From a virus: DNA of 23,375 bases. The stretch covers positions 1 through 23,375 of IMG/VR virus record IMGVR_UViG_3300027801_002890; one strand, 5' to 3'. Of the stretch, positions 8,151 to 15,792 are shown piece after piece (position 1 is the first letter of the stretch; every line of letters begins with the position of its first letter). The notes under the pieces are model-generated. The model was given only the letters and a program-made list of their open reading frames with translations, did not search any database and was not told where the DNA came from. The translations under genes and the position numbers were made by a program.

Positions 8151-9156
8151 TTAATGTTTTTTTTATGTTATCTATTATTATTTTAGAAGGTTTTCCATTT
8201 GTCATATAGAAATCCTTCATTCTTGTGATTTTAGTGGAAGATACCCAATCTATAGGATCGTCAAGGTTCTTATACCTTACCCCATAATCTTTTTCTTCAA
8301 CTTCTATCCACTCAATACTATCTCTCATAACGAGACATTTCTTTCCAAAGAAAGGACTTGTTTTCATTAACCCACCCGAATCTGTAATTATGAATTTACA
8401 ACTAGAGAGGGCTTCTACCATTTCATTATATTTGGCCGGTGGCTTAACTATAATATTTTTTGGGAGAACAATGTCATTATTTTCTATAAAAGATTTTGTA
8501 CTATGATGTAAGTAGAAGTTAATAGGTTTGTTATATGACTCACAAAAAGAAAGAATCTTAGAGAAACTTTCTAAATTTAGATTTCCTTTTCGATGAATTG
8601 TCATAACAGGAGGATTCACAAAAGTGATATTCTTATCGTAATATCTATTAAGTAATTCATATTCTAAATCACCACACACTATCTCATTATTAAAAAAATC
8701 TTGTATGTGTCCTGTTTTTTTAGGGGTAAATTGAATCTCTGATGTTAAATCTGCAACTATCCTATTTAATTCCTCTGGAACTTTGATATCGTTACATCTT
8801 AGACCCGCCTCTATATGGGCGAAGGGGACTTTTAGTTTATAACAAACTAAAGAAGATGATAAGGTACTATTTGTGTCTCCATAGATTAATACAAAATCAG
8901 GATTTTCATCCTCTAAGATTTTTGTTAACTTCTCCATAGTCTGTGTTATGAAAAATACCTCACCACTATTTGATGTTTTAAGGTCATGATCAATATGGAG
9001 TGAAAACTCGTCTATAAAATAATCAGAAACATTTTCACTATAGTGTTGGTTAGTGTCAACAATGATGTGGTTAATCTCATTTTCGTTACAATAATCAAAA
9101 ATAGGTTTAACTTTTACATATTGAGGTCTAGTACCAATAACACTAAGAATCTTCAT
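8140..9156 (-). CDS. UDP-N-acetylglucosamine 2-epimerase family (WbpI/WecB-like)
   Basis: The 338-residue protein carries the family hallmarks: GTRPQ at 8-12, YGDTNS at 92-97, HIEAGLR at 114-120, PEELNR at 127-132, VMTIHRKGN at 184-192 and a C-terminal DSGGLMKTSPFFGKK element. The conserved acidic residues in EAGLR and PEELNR and the histidine in the HRK segment are those used for C2 epimerisation of UDP-HexNAc substrates. In the proposed pathway it converts UDP-GlcNAc3NAcA to UDP-ManNAc3NAcA (WbpI step), though a plain WecB reaction is possible. It is slightly shorter than typical (about 370). Its ATG lies inside the last codons of the dehydrogenase gene (14-base overlap). Confidence 0.88.
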   Translation of the reverse strand: MKILSVIGTRPQYVKVKPIFDYCNENEINHIIVDTNQHYSENVSDYFIDEFSLHIDHDLKTSNSGEVFFITQTMEKLTKILEDENPDFVLIYGDTNSTLSSSLVCYKLKVPFAHIEAGLRCNDIKVPEELNRIVADLTSEIQFTPKKTGHIQDFFNNEIVCGDLEYELLNRYYDKNITFVNPPVMTIHRKGNLNLESFSKILSFCESYNKPINFYLHHSTKSFIENNDIVLPKNIIVKPPAKYNEMVEALSSCKFIITDSGGLMKTSPFFGKKCLVMRDSIEWIEVEEKDYGVRYKNLDDPIDWVSSTKITRMKDFYMTNGKPSKIIIDNIKKTLNVT

Positions 9157-9952
9157 TTTTTCTCATTTTATTTCTTTCGCTTATTGTCGCACCCAAAACT
9201 TCACAAATACTACCGTTTTCTAACATTGTGTTATAAAGTGCTTGGGTGTCTTTAGGGAAGCAAGCTCCTCCATAACTAAGACTACCATCAGGTCCAGGTA
9301 TTGTTGTGTGCATTTCATTGACCCATCCATTATCTAAGATTAGATTTCTAACCATTCCATATCGAGAATCTAATTTACTACATAAGTCATACATCTCATT
9401 AAAAAATTGTATTTTAACTGAGTAAAAAGAATTTGCGAATATTTTCATAAGTTCAGACTCTGTAGATGTACATGTAGATATCTTTGCTTCTGGGAAATTT
9501 CTTGCGTATAAATCCATTAATCCAGTTAATTGTTCTTCGTTTTCACTATACCCTAGAACGATATGGGATTGGTCGGCGAAATCTTGATCACTAGTTCTGG
9601 CTGTTAAAAATTCAGGATTGTGTACTATCTCTAAATTATAAAGATGGTGAAGATTGAGGACTGTTTTAGGTTGGGTTGTACTTTTTATAATGATTAATCC
9701 TTTATAGTTTACATTATCTAATTTTTGTAAGACTTCATGTAGTGCACTATAATCATAACCTCTTAGTTCTGTAGAGTATAGAGTGGGTAAACAAAGAAAG
9801 ATAAAATCCGACTCCGACACCTCTTCAAAAGAGTCATATTTCTTGAATTTGTCATAACTCTTTACCGTGTATTGTTTGGTGGTGAACCATTTGGCAACAG
9901 CGTTACCAACAAAACCTCGACCCATAACACCAATTATTCTTTCGTCTTTCAT
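9143..9952 (-). CDS. Short UDP-sugar 6-dehydrogenase (WbpA/UGD-like, no C-terminal domain)
   Basis: The chosen ATG at 9952 follows the stop of the acetyltransferase gene by one base and gives 269 residues; an upstream ATG at 9985 would add 11 poorly placed residues. The Rossmann motif GRGFVG (11-16), NPEFLTART (112-120), Lys180 and Asn185 in the FANSFYSVKIQFFNE helix, and the catalytic Cys231 in GGACFPKDTQAL identify a UDP-glucose/UDP-GlcNAc 6-dehydrogenase. It would oxidise C6 to a uronate with NAD. Bacterial relatives are about 430 residues; here the protein stops about 40 residues after the catalytic cysteine, so the C-terminal UDP-binding domain is missing. The next gene starts at once, leaving no room for a lost exon-like remnant. 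Activity is therefore uncertain. Confidence 0.83.
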   Translation of the reverse strand: MKDERIIGVMGRGFVGNAVAKWFTTKQYTVKSYDKFKKYDSFEEVSESDFIFLCLPTLYSTELRGYDYSALHEVLQKLDNVNYKGLIIIKSTTQPKTVLNLHHLYNLEIVHNPEFLTARTSDQDFADQSHIVLGYSENEEQLTGLMDLYARNFPEAKISTCTSTESELMKIFANSFYSVKIQFFNEMYDLCSKLDSRYGMVRNLILDNGWVNEMHTTIPGPDGSLSYGGACFPKDTQALYNTMLENGSICEVLGATISERNKMRKNEDS

Positions 9953-9953
9953 T

Positions 9954-10361
9954 TTATTTATTAAATTTTTTAGCCGGCACCCCAACCCATATCTCTTTTT
10001 TAGGTATATTTTTTGTAACGACAGAACCTGCTCCTATCTTACAACCCTTCCCCAAAACAATATTAGGGAGTATTGTAGAATTTGCCCCTATTGACGAATC
10101 TTCCTGGACTACCGTAGGAGGTTCTTTTTTCCAAGCTCCGTTTGATGGGGGATTTTTATCGTTAGTGAACACTGTATGAGGACCAATAAATACATTATCT
10201 TCTATAATAATGTTTTCCGGAATAAACGACCCACAACCTATCCTACAATTTTTTCCTATCCTTACCTTATGACCAATTTCAACAAAAGCCCCTATTCTGG
10301 TTCCCTCGCCTATCTCTGCACTGTCATAAATGTTACTACTTTCATGTATATAAGTTTCCAT
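9954..10361 (-). CDS. Left-handed beta-helix N-acetyltransferase (WbpD-like)
   Basis: Starting at the ATG at 10361, four bases after the oxidoreductase stop, gives 135 residues; an ATG at 10388 would add nine residues within the upstream gene. Imperfect hexapeptide repeats ([IV]-G-x-x-x-x) run from about 11 to 62 and again from 84 to 118, forming the left-handed beta-helix of sugar acyltransferases. The loop HTVFTNDKNP (62-71) between them is typical of WbpD-type UDP-3-amino-sugar N-acetyltransferases, and VGVPAKKF closes the helix. In the pathway it acetylates the 3-amino group made by the neighbouring aminotransferase using acetyl-CoA. It is shorter than WbpD (about 190 residues), apparently lacking extra coils. 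Confidence 0.85.
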   Translation of the reverse strand: METYIHESSNIYDSAEIGEGTRIGAFVEIGHKVRIGKNCRIGCGSFIPENIIIEDNVFIGPHTVFTNDKNPPSNGAWKKEPPTVVQEDSSIGANSTILPNIVLGKGCKIGAGSVVTKNIPKKEIWVGVPAKKFNK

Positions 10362-10365
10362 ATTT

Positions 10366-11268
10366 CTAAATGTAAAAAGTTTGACCATCCAATCTTACTT
10401 CTTTCTGTCTTAGACCGTCGATTAATTTTATTGTAGGTTCTACGTCTTCAAGGGTGAACCCATTCCCTTTTAGTATTTCTTCATAACTTATTTTATGTAA
10501 CTCCGTAAACCCTGTCGAGAATTCTAACTCTTCTCCATCTATCTTGATTGACCTAAAGGGTTTCCATTCGTCCCATGGGAGGTCCTCCTTCATAATACTT
10601 AGATTATAGGTAACCTTAGCGTTCTCAAGGTGTAAAGTACCCTTACATCTCTTCCCTGTGGTTTCTACATTATAAGAGACAACATCCCCGAATATCCATA
10701 TTAACATATCGAAGAAATGTACACCTATATTTGTCACAACTCCACCTGACTTATCAGAATCACCCTTCCATGAGTAATCATACCAAACCCCTCTTGGTGT
10801 TATATAATCTAGTGTTACCTCATGTTGTATAAGAGGTGAACAGTTTTTATATTTTTCTTTGAGCTCTTTAATTAATGGGTGATGTCTAAGTTGAAGAATG
10901 TTGTATATTTTTTTACCCGTTTCTTTTTCTAAACTCTTTAACGATTGTAGGTGCTTATCTCTTAGGACTAATGGTTTTTCACAAATAACATCACACCCAT
11001 TTCTAAGTGATAAACGTATATGTGCATCGTGTAAGTAATTAGGACTACAAATTGAAACAAAATCAATACTGTCTTTATTCCTATACAAATGTCTATCGAA
11101 TCTTTCAGATTCTTTGAAGTATGAAGCCTCTGGAAAATATCTATCTATGTATCCCACTCCATCGTAAGGATCAAGAAGTGCAACCAAATCATTATTAGTG
11201 TGTTTTATCGCCTCAACATGTTTTGGTGCGATATATCCGCCAGCCCCTATAAGGGCGAAATTTTTCAT
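10366..11268 (-). CDS. Gfo/Idh/MocA-family UDP-sugar 3-oxidoreductase (WbpB-like)
   Basis: The preferred ATG at 11268 follows the aminotransferase stop after one base and gives a 300-residue protein beginning MKNFALIGAGGYIAPKH, the characteristic start of WbpB-type oxidoreductases; an ATG at 11286 would overlap upstream. The dinucleotide loop GAGGYIA is at 8-14 and the family EKP motif at 97-99. SGGVVTNIGVHFFDML contains the active-site His region typical of the C-terminal domain. WbpB oxidises C3 of the UDP-sugar uronate with NAD, producing the 3-keto substrate for the WbpE aminotransferase encoded next to it. Length is close to WbpB (about 316). The family call is strong, with specificity supported by context. 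Confidence 0.88.
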   Translation of the reverse strand: MKNFALIGAGGYIAPKHVEAIKHTNNDLVALLDPYDGVGYIDRYFPEASYFKESERFDRHLYRNKDSIDFVSICSPNYLHDAHIRLSLRNGCDVICEKPLVLRDKHLQSLKSLEKETGKKIYNILQLRHHPLIKELKEKYKNCSPLIQHEVTLDYITPRGVWYDYSWKGDSDKSGGVVTNIGVHFFDMLIWIFGDVVSYNVETTGKRCKGTLHLENAKVTYNLSIMKEDLPWDEWKPFRSIKIDGEELEFSTGFTELHKISYEEILKGNGFTLEDVEPTIKLIDGLRQKEVRLDGQTFYI

Positions 11269-11269
11269 A

Positions 11270-12388
11270 TTAGTGTTCGAATTCATTTATACAAGTTGTT
11301 ATAGTTTTTAATTCATCTTCACTTAAATGTGGAGAAACAGGTATATGTAAAACCTCTCTACATCTTTTTTCACATTCAGGTAATGATTGTTCGCCAAACA
11401 TTTCTAAGTAAACCGGTTGGTTGTGTAGTGGTATTGGCCAATACACAAATGTTTCTATCCCGTTTTTCGTTAGATGTTCTTGAAGTTCATCACGTCCTTC
11501 TACGATAAGAGTATACAAATACCAACTATGATTGTCAAGAGTATCAGTAGGATACGGTAAGGTGACTCTTGGGTTATTTATATTCTTAAAAAAATATTCT
11601 GCATTATATTGTCTTTTATCTAACCAGGTTTTAGACGCCCCATTCATAAGAACGGTTAAGAATCTAGCTTGTAGAGCATCAAGTCTTAAGTTACCACCTA
11701 CCATTTCATGATAGTATCTTTTTTTAGAACCATGAGCTCTAATCATTTTTATTTTTTTATAAGTTTCTTCGTCATCTGTTATGACAATCCCACCATCTCC
11801 AAGACAACCCAATGTTTTGGCTGGGAAGAAACTAAAAGCCGCGGCTAGTGACCTAGTACCTGAATGACCCCCTTCAGGATAGTACGAACCAAAAGATTCC
11901 GCACAATCCTCAAATAAAATCACTCCTTTACTATCACATAGTGTATTAAGTTCGTCTATTGATTTAGTTTCACCAAATAAGTGAACAAACATTATTGCTT
12001 TTGTATTTTCAGTCCAGGCTTCCTTAAATTCCTTTACTGAAGGGTGAAAGGAGTTTGGTGCATTGTCTACAAATATTGGATTGAGTCCCGCAACAAGAAT
12101 TGCTTCCGAACTTGCGATAAAGGTATAGGAAGGTACTAACACGTCAGATCCTTTGGGGAGGTCTAATGACATTAGTATTGCCAATAACCCATCGGTACCA
12201 CTTGAAACCCCGATTGCGTATTTTGAACCAGTATAGTCAGCAAATTCCTCCTCAAATCGACTAACAGAAGGCCCATTCACATAAATTCCGTCTAAAAGGG
12301 ATTTATCTAATTCATTACTAAGATAATCTTTATAAGGTAAGAGTAACTTAGGATAGTCAAAAAATTTAATAGTTTCTTTTGTTGGCAT
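11270..12388 (-). CDS. DegT/DnrJ/EryC1 PLP aminotransferase (WbpE-like)
   Basis: The 372-residue protein is full length for the family. Key elements are SSGTDGLL (62-69) for phosphate binding, VPSYTFIAS (85-93), FEDCAESFGS (159-168) with the Asp that contacts the PLP ring nitrogen, and SFFPAKTLGCLGDGG (186-200) with the Schiff-base Lys191. These are the standard marks of sugar aminotransferases. In this setting it would transfer an amino group from glutamate to the C3 ketone made by the WbpB-like enzyme. Its start overlaps the WbpG-like gene by 23 bases, while its stop is one base before the WbpB-like start, so the two partner enzymes are translationally linked. Confidence 0.9.
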   Translation of the reverse strand: MPTKETIKFFDYPKLLLPYKDYLSNELDKSLLDGIYVNGPSVSRFEEEFADYTGSKYAIGVSSGTDGLLAILMSLDLPKGSDVLVPSYTFIASSEAILVAGLNPIFVDNAPNSFHPSVKEFKEAWTENTKAIMFVHLFGETKSIDELNTLCDSKGVILFEDCAESFGSYYPEGGHSGTRSLAAAFSFFPAKTLGCLGDGGIVITDDEETYKKIKMIRAHGSKKRYYHEMVGGNLRLDALQARFLTVLMNGASKTWLDKRQYNAEYFFKNINNPRVTLPYPTDTLDNHSWYLYTLIVEGRDELQEHLTKNGIETFVYWPIPLHNQPVYLEMFGEQSLPECEKRCREVLHIPVSPHLSEDELKTITTCINEFEH

Positions 12389-13499
12389 ATTTTAAGTAAA
12401 AGCTTTTAGGTACTAAATCTAATCTATAAAGAACATAAAAGAAAGGTCTAAGTTTCTCAAATAATCTTTTGTATGTTGGGTAGTGGGTGTAATCCTTCTT
12501 CTCCCTATTCATCATTTCTTCAAATTGAGAGTCTGTGAGGTCAAGTCGTTTTTTCATTTCTGAGATTAAACTATTGTCCATTTCTTTTTCTTTGGTAATT
12601 TCTATCATTGCCAGTTTCCTACTCATTTGTCCCGATCTTATTAAGGCAGAATACTCACACTTCCGTAAGTCAATTCCAAACTTATTAGGTAAATAAAAAT
12701 TATTAACAAAGTAAGCGGAACGATTTTCCATATGATGACCACCATACCATTCCCACCCATATTCTTTATGTAAGAAATCTTTAGTTTCTTCTTTATCGTA
12801 ATCCATATAATATAAAGGACGTATTCTTTTAATTCTTTTAACCAATAATTGTCTCATCCATGGCCAGAAATCCATAAGTGGTAAACTAGTTAATTTCCCT
12901 TTTCCAAAAAGTTTATTGATTGACCTAATATATCTAGCATCTTGGTAGAACCAACCTTGTGGTGATATACCTTCAGTTCTAAATGAATGACCGTTCCAAA
13001 TCCATTTAATGTTGTATTCTTCAGCTGCTTTATAAAGGGTTGATCCAATACCTAAATCAGTTCCTGACTCTAAATCAGGAACTGACGCCAAAAATAAAGA
13101 ACGTACCAAATCATTATATTCTTTATTGTCAACAACATGAGTGTAGAGGTCAATATCCAAAGCATTAATCATTTTCTCTATATTCTCCACTGCTATTTTA
13201 GAATTCCAAGTATTGTCAAAATGGACAGCCAGTGGTCGTAACCCGGTTTTAACTGCTAAATGTAGTAAAAATGAAGAATCACAACCCCCACTAACACCTA
13301 CAACAAGATCATATTTCTTACCCTTACCATCTTTTTTAATCTTTTGTATAATTCCGTTTAATATTTTTCCTCCCTTTTCCCCTGTTGGGTACTCTATGTT
13401 TAAGTCCTCATCTCTCTCGCAGTAGTTACATACCCCTTCGACGTTAAACTCAATATGAGGTATTGTTTCGTCGTATATACATTTTTTACAGATTTTCAT
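12366..13499 (-). CDS. N-acetyl sugar amidotransferase (WbpG/PseA-like)
   Basis: The 377-residue protein begins with a Cys4 motif (Cys4, Cys7, Cys24, Cys27 in MKICKKC and CNYC), the zinc-finger-like start of WbpG-type enzymes. An ATP-pyrophosphatase loop VGVSGGCDSS (67-76) follows, with the SGGxDS signature that adenylates the substrate. A segment around 175-195 (WIWNGHSFRTEGISPQGW) and long conserved C-terminal helices fit the N-acetyl sugar amidotransferase family. WbpG uses ammonia delivered by HisH2/HisF2 to turn an acetamido group into an acetamidino group. The HisF and HisH homologues are directly upstream, and their 14-base overlap with this gene fits a three-part complex. Confidence 0.9.
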   Translation of the reverse strand: MKICKKCIYDETIPHIEFNVEGVCNYCERDEDLNIEYPTGEKGGKILNGIIQKIKKDGKGKKYDLVVGVSGGCDSSFLLHLAVKTGLRPLAVHFDNTWNSKIAVENIEKMINALDIDLYTHVVDNKEYNDLVRSLFLASVPDLESGTDLGIGSTLYKAAEEYNIKWIWNGHSFRTEGISPQGWFYQDARYIRSINKLFGKGKLTSLPLMDFWPWMRQLLVKRIKRIRPLYYMDYDKEETKDFLHKEYGWEWYGGHHMENRSAYFVNNFYLPNKFGIDLRKCEYSALIRSGQMSRKLAMIEITKEKEMDNSLISEMKKRLDLTDSQFEEMMNREKKDYTHYPTYKRLFEKLRPFFYVLYRLDLVPKSFYLKYANKRNY

Positions 13500-14247
13500 A
13501 GTTTTTTATAATTTTGTCAATATTAGTTTGTTTTGGGAATTTAATTAGGACTCCCATATTTTTTTTAGAATAAACACACATACTACCGATGGCAACACCA
13601 GAACTACCATTAAGAATGCCATCTTCAATGTCTTCTAGTTTCCCAACCCCACCACATGAGATAACTGGTAAATGTGTTTTATGAGTTATCTCATTTATTA
13701 AGTCATTATCCATACCTTCCCAAGTGCCGTCCCTATCTACAGAATATAATAGAATTTCTCCCACACCCAAATCCTCCAACTTTCTAATATACTCTACAGG
13801 GTTTAAGTTTACTGTTTTTTTAGTAGAATGTCTATAAATTTTATTAACTCCCCATATATTCTTTTTTACGTCAACTGAGGCTACGATACTTTGACTTCCA
13901 AATAACTCAACCGACTTTCTTACAGTCTCAGGGTCGTCAAATAATATATCATTAACTACGACCTTCTCAATACCTAATTGAAATAGGGTTCTAATGTCTT
14001 CAATTGTTTTGATACTACCCCCATAACATAAAGGCATGAAACATTCTCGAGTGATTTTACGTATATCGTTAAAGGGAATCTCCTTTTTAGAAATATCAAT
14101 AAGGAGTAGTTCGTCAACTTCCTTTCCATTGAATATTTTTATTGCATTAACTGCGTCTCCAACATACGACGGATTGTTAAATTTAACGGTCTTCACTAAA
14201 GACCCATCTTTAAGTAATAAACACGGCATTATTCTAGGTCTTAACAT
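13486..14247 (-). CDS. HisF-like synthase subunit for sugar amidination (HisF2)
   Basis: The 253-residue TIM-barrel protein is clearly HisF-related (CYGGSIKTIEDIRTLF, VDVKKN, SCGGVGKLEDI). However, the catalytic Asp11 of histidine-pathway HisF, in the CLDVKDG motif, is leucine here: residues 9-15 read CLLLKDG. Asp126 in VASVDVKK, equivalent to Asp130, is kept. This CLLLK form is, as I recall, typical of HisF2 proteins encoded beside WbpG in O-antigen loci, where the subunit channels ammonia and does not cyclise an imidazole. It starts one base after the HisH stop. No other histidine genes are nearby, in agreement with a sugar role. Confidence 0.9.
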   Translation of the reverse strand: MLRPRIMPCLLLKDGSLVKTVKFNNPSYVGDAVNAIKIFNGKEVDELLLIDISKKEIPFNDIRKITRECFMPLCYGGSIKTIEDIRTLFQLGIEKVVVNDILFDDPETVRKSVELFGSQSIVASVDVKKNIWGVNKIYRHSTKKTVNLNPVEYIRKLEDLGVGEILLYSVDRDGTWEGMDNDLINEITHKTHLPVISCGGVGKLEDIEDGILNGSSGVAIGSMCVYSKKNMGVLIKFPKQTNIDKIIKNYENL

Positions 14248-14248
14248 A

Positions 14249-14848
14249 TTATAAGTTTATAAATTTTTCCATTAGGTCCATTCCATATTTGTGACTTTTT
14301 TCTGGGTGGAACTGAACACCAAAAATATTATCTTTAGAAACCCCAGAAACAAACTCAATGCCGTAATTTGTTTTTAACATTATATTATCTTTTTCGATAC
14401 ATTCTACGTAATAAGAATGCACAAAATAAAAACGAGAATTGTTATCACATAGTTCATTAGTTATCGGAGACGCGACGTTCCATCCCATATGAGGCACCTT
14501 TAACGATTTATCAACAAACTTAAATTTCTTACAATCCCCCTTTATCCAACCTAATCCACCTAACTTACCTTCTTCACTTTTATCCATTAATAACTGCATC
14601 CCTAAACAAATACCTAAAATTGGTTTCTTATTGTTTAATACTTGTTTATTTAATTCATCTAATAGACCATAGTCTTTTAGGTTCTTCATACCATTATCAA
14701 AAGTGCCCACTCCAGGAAGGATTAACTTATCTACTAATAATAGTTCAGATTTTTTTTTAATAATTTTGGTTTTATGGCATCCTAAATAGTTTATCATTGA
14801 TTCCACAGAGCCCACATTACCCATTCCATAGTCGATTATACCTATCAT
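14249..14848 (-). CDS. HisH-like glutamine amidotransferase (HisH2)
   Basis: The 199-residue protein is a class I glutamine amidotransferase. The nucleophile Cys81 lies in GICLGMQLL (79-87) and the triad partners His181 and Glu183 are in FHPEKS. The N-terminal IDYGMGNVGSV (5-15) and LPGVGTFDNGM (44-54) are HisH signatures. It hydrolyses glutamine and passes ammonia to the HisF-like partner encoded next, which in turn would supply WbpG. The ATG overlaps the formyltransferase stop by four bases (ATGA). Length matches bacterial HisH. Confidence 0.92.
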   Translation of the reverse strand: MIGIIDYGMGNVGSVESMINYLGCHKTKIIKKKSELLLVDKLILPGVGTFDNGMKNLKDYGLLDELNKQVLNNKKPILGICLGMQLLMDKSEEGKLGGLGWIKGDCKKFKFVDKSLKVPHMGWNVASPITNELCDNNSRFYFVHSYYVECIEKDNIMLKTNYGIEFVSGVSKDNIFGVQFHPEKSHKYGMDLMEKFINL

Positions 14849-15792
14849 TTTATATTTTCAAATTTTGTACCAAACCTCATTTTATTAATTACATTTTCTT
14901 TTGATCCTTCACCTCTAATATTTACAATTTTTAAGGCATTTTTTCCACAACAGACTATAATTGAATCGTTATCCGCCTTTGAAATTAACCCCTTTGGTCC
15001 ATAATGAGTTTCGTTAATAATGATAGACTCAAGGATATAGTATTTTTTATCTCCAATGTGAGTAAAAGCGCCAGGATAAGGATCTGACTGAGACCTTATA
15101 AAATTATGAATGGTAATATTATCACCACCCCAATCGATTAAACCATCTTCTGGTCTTCTAATTGAACAATAACTGACATTATTTTTTGATTGAGTTATTC
15201 TATTATTGGTTTTATTTAGAATTTTTTTATAATTAGAATCCATCATATCTAAAGACATTTCTTCTACCTTACTTAGTAAGGTTGCAATTGTGTGGTTATT
15301 ACCTATTGTTAATTCTCTTTGGTCAATAATGTCCCCCGTATCAACCCCATCAGACAAATAGAATAAACTTATTCCAGTTTTTTTCTCTCCATTTATTACT
15401 GCCCATACTAAAGGGGCAAATCCCCTATATTGCGGTAGTAGGGAAGCGTGAAGACCAATTAATCCGTTTGGGACTTTGTTCAGTACTTCAGTTGGGATAA
15501 TCCAGTACCAACCAGATACGATGATTAGTTCAGGTTTTTCTTCATCAATAATGGTAGATAATTCTGATGGATTACCCAATACATCAATAGAGATTTTATT
15601 TTTGGTGGCAAAATTTTGAAATTTGTGGTAGGAACTCCTATTGTCCTTCGTATCGTCTATAGTTATAATCTTACAAATACTATTTTCATCAATTGAGTGT
15701 AACTTTTTCAGAATAGAGTAACCAAGTTTTTTTGAACCTATAAAGAATACTTTATTTATCACAGTATAGTCTGGAGTTTCGTTGAGTTCCAT
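14845..15792 (-). CDS. Methionyl-tRNA formyltransferase-fold sugar N-formyltransferase
   Basis: The product is up to 315 residues and belongs to the formyltransferase fold that uses N10-formyltetrahydrofolate. [10 protein letters not shown] (115-124) and [11 protein letters not shown] (147-157) carry the catalytic His115 and Asp151. The Asn that normally sits two residues before this His is Gly113 here. A C-terminal segment with YPGAFT resembles the Fmt/ArnA second domain. The sugar-gene setting suggests N-formylation of an amino sugar, like ArnA or perosamine formyltransferases, more than of Met-tRNA. The ATG at 15792 lies 34 bases inside the SDR gene; a GTG at 15762 overlapping the SDR stop (GTGA) is an equally good start and removes ten residues. 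Confidence 0.85.
   Translation of the reverse strand: MELNETPDYTVINKVFFIGSKKLGYSILKKLHSIDENSICKIITIDDTKDNRSSYHKFQNFATKNKISIDVLGNPSELSTIIDEEKPELIIVSGWYWIIPTEVLNKVPNGLIGLHASLLPQYRGFAPLVWAVINGEKKTGISLFYLSDGVDTGDIIDQRELTIGNNHTIATLLSKVEEMSLDMMDSNYKKILNKTNNRITQSKNNVSYCSIRRPEDGLIDWGGDNITIHNFIRSQSDPYPGAFTHIGDKKYYILESIIINETHYGPKGLISKADNDSIIVCCGKNALKIVNIRGEGSKENVINKMRFGTKFENIK

Larger units (their letters stand above)
8140..14848 (-). other. Phage-borne UDP-ManNAc3NAcA / amidino-sugar biosynthesis cassette
   Basis: Eight adjacent minus-strand genes correspond to WbpI, WbpA, WbpD, WbpB, WbpE, WbpG, HisF2 and HisH2 (listed from low to high coordinate). In bacteria such as Pseudomonas aeruginosa these convert UDP-GlcNAc by 6-oxidation, 3-oxidation, 3-transamination, N-acetylation and C2 epimerisation to UDP-ManNAc3NAcA, and then install a 3-acetamidino group. 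Every step has a candidate here, and junctions are overlapping or separated by only a few bases. The pathway assignment is inferred from the set as a whole; the chemistry of the product has to be measured. Confidence 0.75.

Noticed and set aside
13486-14848. HisF and HisH as histidine biosynthesis genes
   Set aside because: HisF lacks the catalytic Asp11, no other histidine genes are present, and WbpG is directly downstream.
14845-15792. Methionyl-tRNA formyltransferase for translation
   Set aside because: The catalytic Asn position is Gly and the gene sits within a sugar operon, so a sugar N-formyltransferase is more likely, though not proven.
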